DNA of 64,000 nucleotides from Prevotella herbatica. Lineage in GTDB: Bacteria > Bacteroidota > Bacteroidia > Bacteroidales > Bacteroidaceae. The DNA lies in the NCBI RefSeq assembly GCF_017347605.1, contig NZ_AP024484.1, positions 682,001 to 746,000 on the forward strand, read 5' to 3'. The first letter of the stretch is position 1, and every line of letters begins with the position of its first letter. The notes below the pieces were generated by a model. The model did not search any database, had not been told where the DNA came from, and worked only from the letters and a program-made list of their open reading frames with translations. The translations under genes were made by a program, and so were the position numbers. Below are positions 54,600 through 62,684 of the stretch, piece after piece.

Positions 54600-54725
54600 A
54601 TTGATGAAGAACTACTTATTGACGTCGTTTTTACTATGGTTAAAGGAATAACGTCAGATCCAAATTATGATACGATTAAAACGACAAATAAACAAAAAGG
54701 AGAAAATTTGAAAGATGCACGTTAA
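54600..54725 (+). pseudogene. Gene remnant, C-terminal fragment
   Basis: After an in-frame stop a 41-codon frame reads IDEELLIDVVFTMVKGITSD, then ...GENLKDAR and a stop. It has no start and has the amino-acid balance of real protein, unlike the surrounding DNA. It may be the tail of a decayed gene; I cannot name the family. Confidence 0.3.
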
Positions 54726-54958
54726 TTTAGTGTTAATTTCATTTTCTTTCTTTAGTTTCTACTAGTTTTTTTCTAACTTGCCAATATATATCAGTCAGGT
54801 TAGTTGGATCATACTATAACTTATGCCTTGGTAACCACATCGTTACGAAATAACACTTAGACTACAACTAAGATGTAATATTGTATTTTTTTTATATTTC
54901 AAAACCATCTTTTAATACTTATCCGTAAAATGTATAATATATTCCCGTTTATGTATAA

Positions 54959-54988
54959 TTGATATAACTGACTTTGATATTAATTTTG
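54959..54988 (+). promoter_or_regulatory. Promoter of the Old Yellow Enzyme gene
   Basis: TTG (54959-54961), 19 bp and TAATTTTG (54981-54988) match the consensus; the ATG is 30 bp on. Confidence 0.75.
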
Positions 54989-55017
54989 CAACATTAAGTA
55001 ATTTAAAAAATAAGATT

Positions 55018-56124
55018 ATGAACAAAACAATTTTTGATACCTATGATTTAAATGGGTTACAATTAAGAAATCGAATAGTAATGGCTCCTATGACTCGCTC
55101 CAGAGCTGATAATGAAGGTCATGTAGCCACACCACTCATTGCTGAATATTACAAGCAAAGAGCATCTGCTGGATTGATAATTACCGAAGGAACATTTATT
55201 AGTCCTGAAGGGGTTGGATACATCAATGTGCCAGCCATTTATTCAAAAGAGCAAGTTGAAGGTTGGAAATTAACCACCAAGGCTGTACATGAAGAGGGTG
55301 GAACTATCTTTGCCCAATTGTGGCATACAGGTGCTATGTCGCATCCCGATTTACAGAATGGAAACAAACCACTTGCTCCATCTTCCTTTAATCCTAAACA
55401 ACAAGTATTTACTTTTGAAGGTTTTAAAGATACGGTAGAAGCACGTGAAATGACCATTGCCGACATAAAAAGAACCGTAAATGATTTCAAACAAGCTGCA
55501 CTCAATGCTTTTGAAGCTGGCTTTGACGGAATAGAAATACATAGTGCAAACGGCTACTTGCTACAGCAATTCCTACATAAAAACTCAAATCATAGAACTG
55601 ATGAGTATGGAGGTTCTATAGAAAACAGAGCTCGCATAATTTTTGAAATACTTGACGAACTAAAAACAGTGGTTGATCTTTCAAGAGTTGGCATTCGTTT
55701 TAATCCTGCTCTTCACGGTATGATGGGCATTGAAGTTGATGATGAAACTACAGAGTTGTATAACTATGTGATCACTAGATTAAATGATTACCCATTAGCA
55801 TACATCCATCTTACAGAACCATTCACGGATGTTTCAAAAGTTGACTTAGCAATTAAAGAGGTTGCAAAGCATTTCCGTAAATTTTATAAAGGCACTATCA
55901 TCACAAACGTTCGTTACACAAAAGAAACAGCCAATCAAGTTATAGCATCTGGCGATGCTGATTTGGTAGCTTTTGGAACACTTTATATTGCGAATCCTGA
56001 TTTAGTGGAACGTTTTAAAGTAGATGCGCCACTTAATACACCGGATAAAGATACTTATTATACTCCTGGAGAAAAAGGTTATACTGATTACCCGAAAATG
56101 AATGAATCTTCTAAATCTATATAA
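55018..56124 (+). CDS. Old Yellow Enzyme family alkene reductase
   Basis: This 368-residue FMN enzyme shows LRNRIVMAPMTRSRADNEG, FAQLWHTGAMSHP, GFDGIEIHSANGYLLQQF, KNSNHRTDEYGGSIENRAR and VAFGTLYIANPDLVERF, the hallmarks of the NemA/OYE group. These reduce activated C=C bonds and nitro compounds with NADPH. It is isolated, with its own promoter. It lies inside an accessory zone between two clusters of a repeat family, so horizontal acquisition is possible. Its codon use is not obviously foreign by eye. Confidence 0.94.
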   Translation: MNKTIFDTYDLNGLQLRNRIVMAPMTRSRADNEGHVATPLIAEYYKQRASAGLIITEGTFISPEGVGYINVPAIYSKEQVEGWKLTTKAVHEEGGTIFAQLWHTGAMSHPDLQNGNKPLAPSSFNPKQQVFTFEGFKDTVEAREMTIADIKRTVNDFKQAALNAFEAGFDGIEIHSANGYLLQQFLHKNSNHRTDEYGGSIENRARIIFEILDELKTVVDLSRVGIRFNPALHGMMGIEVDDETTELYNYVITRLNDYPLAYIHLTEPFTDVSKVDLAIKEVAKHFRKFYKGTIITNVRYTKETANQVIASGDADLVAFGTLYIANPDLVERFKVDAPLNTPDKDTYYTPGEKGYTDYPKMNESSKSI

Positions 56125-56449
56125 TCCTTATTAAACAAGCATTAAAAGTACAACAGATATAAGTATGATTATTTCGTCTGCGTGGATCTGCGGGAGATTT
56201 GGCTGTTTAAACATATAAGGGAAGAGCAAGGAATGTACAAGCGTGTTCCCTCGCAAATTTATTATATCAACGTGAATGGCATTATCTCCCGCAGATTACG
56301 CAGATTCACGCAGATAAACTGCAAACTGCACGAACTACATGTCTTTGTAGTGTCTTAACAGTCTTTCTCTGCGGCATCTGCGGGAGAATAGGTCGTTTAA
56401 ATAACTAGACACTGCATTTAATATTTTACGATTGCTCTTATATTAGCAA
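56125..56449. other. Non-coding gap holding the right CTGCGGGAGA cluster
   Basis: This gap of 325 bp contains repeat copies at about 56170-56195, 56286-56325 and 56370-56395, and no ORF. Nothing else is recognised. Confidence 0.7.
56170..56400. repeat. CTGCGGGAGA repeat family, right cluster
   Basis: Copies include GATCTGCGGGAGATTTGG, TATCTCCCGCAGATTACGC (inverted) and CATCTGCGGGAGAATAGG. The inverted copy with adjoining GTGAATGGCATT matches the left cluster around 54510-54537 in reverse orientation. Confidence 0.75.
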
Positions 56450-56851
56450 CTAAGCCAAATCTTCTGGATGATAAGAACTTTTGTAGTAGTCATTAAAATA
56501 GAAAGTAAAATGATTATGATCTACAAGATACCCTTTCGTATCGGTGTCTAAAAACGAAATATGATTTACATTAATACGAAAGAAACGATAAGTACTATAT
56601 TCATCAATTATTTTATCATGGCTATCCAATCCAAACTCTTTTACTGTACCATCACTGTAAAATACCAAGGCCTCTGCATAAGCATCATCATGCGGAGATG
56701 AATAACGATGAATCCATACTGTGTTGGCAAATTCCTTGTCTACAACACCGTCATCGTCTTTACTACATGATGTAAAGGTACTCAACAATGTCAATATAAG
56801 ACTAATCGTAAAAGCAAACTTCTTTGCTACAACTAAGATTTTAAATTTCAT
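56450..56851 (-). CDS. Small lipoprotein, tandem paralogue 1
   Basis: This 133-residue lipoprotein has a signal with FTSC lipobox. The mature part includes KEFANTVWIHRY, YSDGTVKEFGLDSHDK and HFTFYFND, ending SSYHPEDLA. It is a duplicate of the next gene, identical or similar over most of the length and sharing the exact ending PEDLA. A conserved leader (TTTTTTAGTTCG-like) precedes both starts. Function unknown; the TVW...DGTV pattern resembles lipocalin-like beta proteins. Confidence 0.8.
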   Translation of the reverse strand: MKFKILVVAKKFAFTISLILTLLSTFTSCSKDDDGVVDKEFANTVWIHRYSSPHDDAYAEALVFYSDGTVKEFGLDSHDKIIDEYSTYRFFRINVNHISFLDTDTKGYLVDHNHFTFYFNDYYKSSYHPEDLA

Positions 56852-56969
56852 ATATTGTTTTTTTTAGTTCGGTGTAAAGTTATAAAATGCAAATAAGAAT
56901 ATAAACACTTTTTCCATACAAAAACTCATTATACACAATCATACGTTATTCTTCCTCAGCTATTAACAA

Positions 56970-57368
56970 CTAAGCCAAATCTTCTGGACGATAAGAGCTT
57001 TTATCGAAATCAGCACCTAAAAAAGTAAAATGATCTCCGTCTAGAAGAATGGGGTTCATTTTTTCTGAAAACGAAATATGAGTTGCATCAATACGGCTGA
57101 AACTAAAAGTTGCATAGTGATACAATATTTTATCATGGCTATCCAATCCATAATCTTCTACAGTACCGTCACGGAAAAATACATAAGCCTCTGCATAGAC
57201 ATTGTGATATGGAACAGGATAACGACAAATCCATACTGTATTAGCAAATTGCTTATCTACGAGTCTATCTTCGTCTTTACTGCAAGATGTAAAAACATTC
57301 AACAATAACAATATAACACTAATAGTAAAAACACTATTCTTTGCTGTCATTAATAATTTAAATTTCAT
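56970..57368 (-). CDS. Small lipoprotein, tandem paralogue 2
   Basis: This 132-residue lipoprotein (FTSC lipobox) has KQFANTVWICRY, FRDGTVEDYGLDSHDKI and SSYRPEDLA, matching its downstream neighbour at roughly half of positions. It starts at 57368, since the 27 residues before this Met from 57449 lie ahead of a good signal peptide and across the -7 box TACCTTTG (57391-57398). The pair may be expressed as one unit or separately. No function is recognised. Confidence 0.8.
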   Translation of the reverse strand: MKFKLLMTAKNSVFTISVILLLLNVFTSCSKDEDRLVDKQFANTVWICRYPVPYHNVYAEAYVFFRDGTVEDYGLDSHDKILYHYATFSFSRIDATHISFSEKMNPILLDGDHFTFLGADFDKSSYRPEDLA

Positions 57369-57390
57369 ATATAGTTTTTTTAGTTCGATG

Positions 57391-57398
57391 CAAAGGTA
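57391..57398 (-). promoter_or_regulatory. -7 box TACCTTTG before the lipoprotein pair
   Basis: It matches TAnnTTTG on the minus strand, 22 bp before the start at 57368. The same position before the second paralogue reads TAACTTTA, one base off. Confidence 0.5.
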
Positions 57399-57538
57399 CA
57401 AATTATAGATATACAAACAAAATAAATGTACATATATCTGCGTGAGCACGCTACATGCTGGAGTATGCTAACTTGTTATGCTAACACCATTAGCAATTCC
57501 AGTTTCTTTCCTCTAATTTATACTCTTTCCGTTGAAGA

Positions 57539-59857
57539 CTAAATGCTTGGTGCCTTTTTCTCAGCATCGTTGTTAAAGCTGTTGTCGCTCTTTCGTGTCG
57601 ACTTGCCTCCTCCAAATTTATATTTCGCAACAAGCATAACACCAAACCCGGAATTATTTTGATCGGTATAATACGTTTTCGTGGAGTAGCCGTCTATCGA
57701 AATTCCATCGTGTCGTTTGTCATTCATATTGTCTATTGGAACTACTATGTTCAGAGCAACCGGCATATTATTCTTAAAGAATGGATGGACCACTGTAAAC
57801 ATCATCGTGTTTAATCCCCATACATGCTCTCCCTGAAAAACAGCCTTATTATCATTCACATAAATGTGCATGAGTCGGAAGCTTAACTTCTGACGCTGCA
57901 ACATATAATTGAGTTCAGAACGCATGGTAAAGCCATGTCCATTCTCATCGCATGCGTATGTCTCGTTTCTTAACTTTTCCGTAAAATAACAAATATCCTC
58001 ATTGAACATCAATCCTTTCAGCAACTGATACTGTCCCGTGATGCCATAGCAAAACTGAGATTTGTCCGCATTGAAGTTACTTTCTACGATCATTCCGTTT
58101 GCATTCTTGCTATAGATGGAATTAATCTCATTCTGGTTGATATACGTTTTCTGATATAGCGTGAACCACTTGTCAATGCTCACTGTAGAATATACCTGAT
58201 GCTCCACAGTCTGTTTCAGGAATGGATTGCCCATGTGTATTATCCACCTGTCCACATTATATTGATTGGTAGACAATTGGTCAAGACTAGGATAGCTTGT
58301 ATCGCAGGTATAGTTCACCCTGCACGCCAGTATATTGAATGGTTTCCAGAACAGCGATCCACCTGGTTCCCAAGTAGTGTGGCTGACACGACCTGAAGTA
58401 TTTCTGTCGATGACGTTGTTCCACCCCAGACCAAGTCTAATACTGAAATTGTCAGTGGGCTGATAAGACAGCATACCCCCCACACGGTTACGATTGTTGA
58501 TAGACGTATAAATTTCTTCGTTAGTCGCTAGGTTAGTGTTTATATATTTTCGCCACATCAACGAATAGTCAATGTTGAAGTTCCATTTCTTTGCAAAGGG
58601 AATGGCAGCATTAAAGTAATATCTAATGAAATCCTTCTTTCCATGTGTCGAGTTCACATTGTCATTCATTCCCGTCTCGCTGTAGAGGCGATTCTCATTA
58701 ATAGCATAATTGTTATATGAGATATCACTATTGATGTTTATATTCTTAATCTGTCCGCTATAAAACAGTCCCACGGTATATTCGTTCGTCTTATAGTTGT
58801 CATACGATGCCTGGCTTGCCTTACTCGTCAATCCTGAGTCCGTCGTCTCCAAGTCATAGCTGGTTCTGTTCTTTACGTCGGTCCATTCGCCCTCCATCTG
58901 CAATGACAGCGTGTGATCCTTGGCAATCCTGTAGTCCACACCTACCGTTATAGACGGATCATAAAAATAACTAATATCGTTGGGATGTGCTAAGTCCACC
59001 TTACCAAGCGATTTCTTCTTATATTTATCTGTATATTCCGTCTCAAGGCTCGACGCATTTTTACCATGGTTAACCCTATAATTAGGCGACACATAAAAGT
59101 TCCATTTGTTCAATGAATAGGTGAATGGCGCGAAGAAAGTCAGAAAACCGCCATTCTTGTTGTTAAAGAAAAAGGCATCACGAGTCAGTGGCGTGAAGTC
59201 CCAACCTACATAGTCGTCTTTCAGTCTTAGATTCACCAGAACGGCATGTCCGGCATACTTTCCTGTAGGACGATAAGTGATATCAACATAGGCTATTCGC
59301 TTTGGATTCACCTCTCGGATATAGTCCTGTGGCTTTTCCACATCGTTCACCAACAGCACCACATCTTTCTCTCCGTTAATTTGGATTTCGTCTGTAACCC
59401 AATCCCTTCTCACTCCGGGAAGTTTTGCCAGTAGCTGCGATGCATTTTGCGTTCCTTTCCTCATAGCTTCGGTTACCAAATACTGGTCCGTGTCAATGTT
59501 TTGCTTTTTTTGGTGACCTGTAACCACCACGTCAGCAAGTGTCTGTCCCGCCTGAAGCATGATTGTACCGAGGTCTTCCTGCAACCTTTTCTCGTCCTGC
59601 TTCATATAGCGCGCATATCCGATGTAAGAGACAGCCACCTTCGCAATGGAGTCCTTTGTAGCTTGCACCGAGAAGGAACCATCTGCATTCGTCAATGCAC
59701 CACAGACAAAAACATTCTGCTTGTTAAACAACTGTACTGTCGCACCCATCAGCGGCTGCTTACTTTCTGCATCACACACTTTTCCTTTATAGCACTGTGC
59801 CGACGAGGTCATACTATACAGAAAAACCATTATAAGCAAGGTAAACTTTGTTTTCAT
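57539..59857 (-). CDS. TonB-receptor-like outer-membrane beta-barrel protein
   Basis: This 772-residue protein has a signal peptide (KTKFTLLIMVFLYSMTSSAQ). A carboxypeptidase-regulatory-like domain follows (CYKGKVCDAESKQPLMGATV; about 22-100), then a plug segment (LADVVVTGHQKKQ, QLLAKLPGVRRDW) and an OMP_b-brl_3-type barrel. Such proteins resemble TonB receptors but their ligands are mostly unknown. The start at 59857 is used since 60 residues upstream (from 60037) do not form a signal and the -7 box lies at 60007-60014, giving a leader of about 145 nt. No SusD partner is adjacent. Confidence 0.85.
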   Translation of the reverse strand: MKTKFTLLIMVFLYSMTSSAQCYKGKVCDAESKQPLMGATVQLFNKQNVFVCGALTNADGSFSVQATKDSIAKVAVSYIGYARYMKQDEKRLQEDLGTIMLQAGQTLADVVVTGHQKKQNIDTDQYLVTEAMRKGTQNASQLLAKLPGVRRDWVTDEIQINGEKDVVLLVNDVEKPQDYIREVNPKRIAYVDITYRPTGKYAGHAVLVNLRLKDDYVGWDFTPLTRDAFFFNNKNGGFLTFFAPFTYSLNKWNFYVSPNYRVNHGKNASSLETEYTDKYKKKSLGKVDLAHPNDISYFYDPSITVGVDYRIAKDHTLSLQMEGEWTDVKNRTSYDLETTDSGLTSKASQASYDNYKTNEYTVGLFYSGQIKNININSDISYNNYAINENRLYSETGMNDNVNSTHGKKDFIRYYFNAAIPFAKKWNFNIDYSLMWRKYINTNLATNEEIYTSINNRNRVGGMLSYQPTDNFSIRLGLGWNNVIDRNTSGRVSHTTWEPGGSLFWKPFNILACRVNYTCDTSYPSLDQLSTNQYNVDRWIIHMGNPFLKQTVEHQVYSTVSIDKWFTLYQKTYINQNEINSIYSKNANGMIVESNFNADKSQFCYGITGQYQLLKGLMFNEDICYFTEKLRNETYACDENGHGFTMRSELNYMLQRQKLSFRLMHIYVNDNKAVFQGEHVWGLNTMMFTVVHPFFKNNMPVALNIVVPIDNMNDKRHDGISIDGYSTKTYYTDQNNSGFGVMLVAKYKFGGGKSTRKSDNSFNNDAEKKAPSI

Positions 59858-60006
59858 AGTCTTAGGTATGATGAGCTGGAGGACATTGTTTATCAACTGT
59901 CTACAGCGTAAGTTCAAAACATTATGCTCAAAAAATAAATCTTTTTTTGCAGGATATCCCATTGGTTCATTTAATTTTAAGTTTTTATCGAAATGGTATC
60001 GATCTG

Positions 60007-60014
60007 CAAAAGTA
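60007..60014 (-). promoter_or_regulatory. -7 box TACTTTTG for the barrel gene
   Basis: It is a consensus match on the minus strand, giving a leader of about 145 nt before 59857. Confidence 0.5.
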
Positions 60015-60203
60015 AAGAAAAATAATCTATAATTCAAAAGAACTTCTGATTTTTTCCAGACTATTTAACAAAGATACACATATTTATCACCTCCTTGTAT
60101 CGACAGGGTTATAGGCTTCTACGATAATTTTAGAAATATATTCCAAGAAATCATTAAATTGTGTGTAGCAAGAAGAAAGATGACGCCCCCTACCAATTTC
60201 ATA

Positions 60204-61141
60204 TTTTTTAGCTACGAAGCTACGACGGCATATTAAATATTTGATTTACAATTGGTTGCTGGCTCGCAACCTCATTTTTTAGCTACGTCAAGCTACGTTT
60301 TAGCTACGTCAACTTGTGTCATTTTAAGGATGAAATGTATTCTATGAATGAATTTATCCAAGAATCGTTTGCTGTATCTGAGGAACTGAGGATTTATAAA
60401 TAGATGTATTAAACGAGAACAGAATTTTCAAGCTTGTTTAAATATTCTGCCTAATTCCGCTGAATTCTCGGCAAAGATACTGCAAAATTTTTGTCCATGC
60501 AATCAGATTTAGCTTAGCCTGTTAGCCAAAGTTTTAATTACTATGTGCTACACATCTGTAATTCACGCACGTGCGTATACGCACACTCTGAGTTTTTCGT
60601 AAAAATAAGTGTCTAAGCGTCTATCCATTGAGCATCAACTTATTAGGACTCTTTTCGAGTCGAATAAAGTGTCGGTTATTCGTCGGTAAAATATGGGTGA
60701 AAATTTTCCTCATATTGCATTCCACTTTACGAAGTATTTCGTTGCGTTTTGCGATGTTTTGCAATCCTTTTTACGATGAAATGCATTGCGTTTTACGAAG
60801 AAATAGGAGGTAAAACATCGTAGAAACGTTTGCGTTTCTATATGGAATGAGTTACGTTTCTATATAGAAACGCATGCAAAACTTGAAATTTAACCGTCAA
60901 ATCACCGTCACTTTATTTAATCTAATTCGTCGATAAAACACTCATATTCATTATATTGACACTTCGACACTTATATTTTCCAAAACCCTAAGTGTGCGCA
61001 CGAAGGCGCGTACATTAATATATATAGAAATAGATAACGTAGCTAAAACGTAGCTTACCGAAGCTAAATGGATCTAGCTACGTTCCACCCCCCTCTGTTT
61101 ATAGGCTTGGCGAGAGATAACGTAGCTCCGTAGCTAAAAAA
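60204..61141. repeat. Non-coding inverted-repeat island B (AGCTACG/AGTGTC)
   Basis: The outer arms are AGCTACG words facing inward on both sides. The outermost pair (60204-60224 with 61121-61141) matches at 20 of 21 bases, and a second pair (60280-60311 with 61035-61066) at 28 of 32. An inner inverted pair carries GCACAC and AAGTGTC words (about 60571-60621 with 60958-61001). The centre (60720-60890) has palindromes of TTTGCG, TTTACGA and GTTTCTATATAGAAAC. About 220 bp on the left side has no counterpart on the right. There is no ORF or transposase. Confidence 0.8.
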
Positions 61142-61310
61142 CGCCAAAAAACGTAGAGAAGACTGCCTAAATGTACAAAATTCAAGTCGCCACAGTGAAA
61201 TCTAGTATATAAACATTTATTTTTACTTTACACTAAATGTTAATAATATTAATTGGACACTAGTGACTAAATATGATCAGTGCATAATTCCGCCAACAGA
61301 TCATTGTGAC

Positions 61311-61336
61311 AAAAAAAATGCGGCAAATTTGCCGCA
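61311..61336 (-). terminator. queF terminator
   Basis: TGCGGCAAA/TTTGCCGCA (61319-61336) is a perfect 9-bp palindrome followed on the minus strand by T8 (61311-61318). Confidence 0.9.
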
Positions 61337-61340
61337 ATTA

Positions 61341-61805
61341 TTATTTATCCATGTTATGATTAAAGAATCGATGTTCTGCTAATTTCTCATACTTCGTATT
61401 CGGCATACCATAATTGGCATACGGGAAAATACTGATGCCACCACGTGGTGTGAAATAACCAGTAACCTCAATGTATTTGGGTTCCATTAGTTTGATGAGG
61501 TCTTTCATGATCGTGTTTACACAATCCTCATGAAAATCACCATGATTACGGAAACTGAACAGATACAACTTCAGACTCTTGCTCTCAACCATCTTCTCGG
61601 CTGGAATATAACTGATACGTATCTCTGCAAAGTCTGGCTGACCAGTGATTGGACACAATGATGTAAACTCTGGACAGTTGAACTGCACCCAATAATCATT
61701 ACCAGGATGCTTATTGGTAAATGTTTCAAGTGTTTCAGGAGCATAATCCATGCTATACTTGGTCTTTGCGCCAAGAGCATGCAATCCTTCTTCTTTTCTT
61801 TCCAT
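61341..61805 (-). CDS. queF: NADPH-dependent 7-cyano-7-deazaguanine reductase (QueF)
   Basis: This 154-residue type I QueF has the catalytic Cys in [16 protein letters not shown] and the substrate-binding [21 protein letters not shown] block. It reduces preQ0 to preQ1 in queuosine synthesis. Length matches the unimodular form (about 150). It starts 3 bp after the stop of the precursor transporter, so the two are an operon. A strong terminator follows. Confidence 0.96.
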   Translation of the reverse strand: MERKEEGLHALGAKTKYSMDYAPETLETFTNKHPGNDYWVQFNCPEFTSLCPITGQPDFAEIRISYIPAEKMVESKSLKLYLFSFRNHGDFHEDCVNTIMKDLIKLMEPKYIEVTGYFTPRGGISIFPYANYGMPNTKYEKLAEHRFFNHNMDK

Positions 61806-61808
61806 ATT

Positions 61809-62498
61809 CTAGATATTAAAAATTTTCAATATGTTATAACTTATGCCGTCATCATAGGCATCCTCACCTTCATATGATTTTAAAAACTTCACTACCTTAA
61901 TAGTAACAGGGAGTACGATTATCTCGTATACTGTTTTTAAAACTACTTGCCAGAGCATAAGCTTAGGCAGTTCATTTAAAGGAACTACACCACCCAAAGC
62001 TAGAGGGAAAAAGAGTATTGAGTCTGCCGTCTCACCAAAAACAGTACTCAATATGGCACGTGCTGAGAAATTTCTACCCTTATCACGTATCTTCATCCGA
62101 CTCATAATATAAGCATTGACAAAACTGCCTGCAATGAAAGCTACAAACGAAGCCAAAGCTATACGTGGAGCAAGTCCGAACACGGCATGAAAGCCGACAT
62201 CATTGGTCCAATAAGGTGCACCCGGAATGGCATCACACAATGCACCTAAGGACACGAAAAAGAAGTTCATTGCAAACCCTATCCATATAAGCAGACGAGC
62301 TTTGCCATATCCCCAAACTTCGCATACACAGTCATTAATAATATAAGACACAGGAAATACTAAGAGTCCTCCGGTGAGACTGATCCCACCAACTGAAATT
62401 TGCTTTGTTTCCAATACGTTTGCCGCTATTAGACAAACACAGAATAGTATACTGAAAAGCATAAACAGCACACTTACTGAACTTTTTGCTTTATTCAT
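61809..62498 (-). CDS. yhhQ: Queuosine precursor transporter (YhhQ/QPTR family)
   Basis: This 229-residue membrane protein has six or so helices and the YhhQ pattern LVFPVSYIINDCVCEVWGYGKAR, ALASFVAFIAGSFVNAYIM and GETADSILFFPLA. It imports 7-deazaguanine precursors (preQ0/preQ1). It starts at 62498 because the 55 residues ahead from 62663 lie across the -7 box at 62551-62558. With queF, precursor import is coupled to reduction. The neighbour assignment strengthens the call. Confidence 0.93.
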   Translation of the reverse strand: MNKAKSSVSVLFMLFSILFCVCLIAANVLETKQISVGGISLTGGLLVFPVSYIINDCVCEVWGYGKARLLIWIGFAMNFFFVSLGALCDAIPGAPYWTNDVGFHAVFGLAPRIALASFVAFIAGSFVNAYIMSRMKIRDKGRNFSARAILSTVFGETADSILFFPLALGGVVPLNELPKLMLWQVVLKTVYEIIVLPVTIKVVKFLKSYEGEDAYDDGISYNILKIFNI

Positions 62499-62550
62499 TT
62501 TCTTGTTTTTTACGAGGTTTACCAAGTACTCGGTTATTCTAAAATGCGTG

Positions 62551-62650
62551 CAAAGATACAAAAAAATCTGCATATATAAAGCATCACCCAGCGCAATATA
62601 CATAAAAAAGATAAAAAGCAGTTCAAATTCAGATTTATTTATTACTTTTG
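62551..62650. promoter_or_regulatory. Divergent promoters for yhhQ-queF and lysS
   Basis: TATCTTTG on the minus strand (62551-62558) faces the transporter; TACTTTTG on the plus strand (62643-62650) faces lysS. Confidence 0.6.
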
Positions 62651-62684
62651 CACCTTGGAACAAGAATATATTCGAAATAATAAT

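Larger units (their letters stand above)
53754..55017. other. 1.26-kb non-coding accessory stretch
   Basis: No intact gene lies here. It contains IS21-like end repeats (54121-54189), copies of the CTGCGGGAGA family (about 54277-54545), a coding remnant (54600-54725) and the promoter for the Old Yellow Enzyme gene. The first 350 bp beyond the recombinase start has no recognised structure. Confidence 0.7.
59858..61340. other. 1.48-kb non-coding region containing island B
   Basis: From right to left it holds a terminator after queF (61311-61336), island B (60204-61141), about 190 bp with nothing recognised, the minus-strand -7 box at 60007-60014 and the leader of the barrel gene. No credible ORF is present. 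Confidence 0.75.

Noticed and set aside
60628..60813. 61-residue plus-strand ORF in island B
   Set aside because: It runs through palindromic repeat DNA; the composition follows the repeats and there is no promoter.
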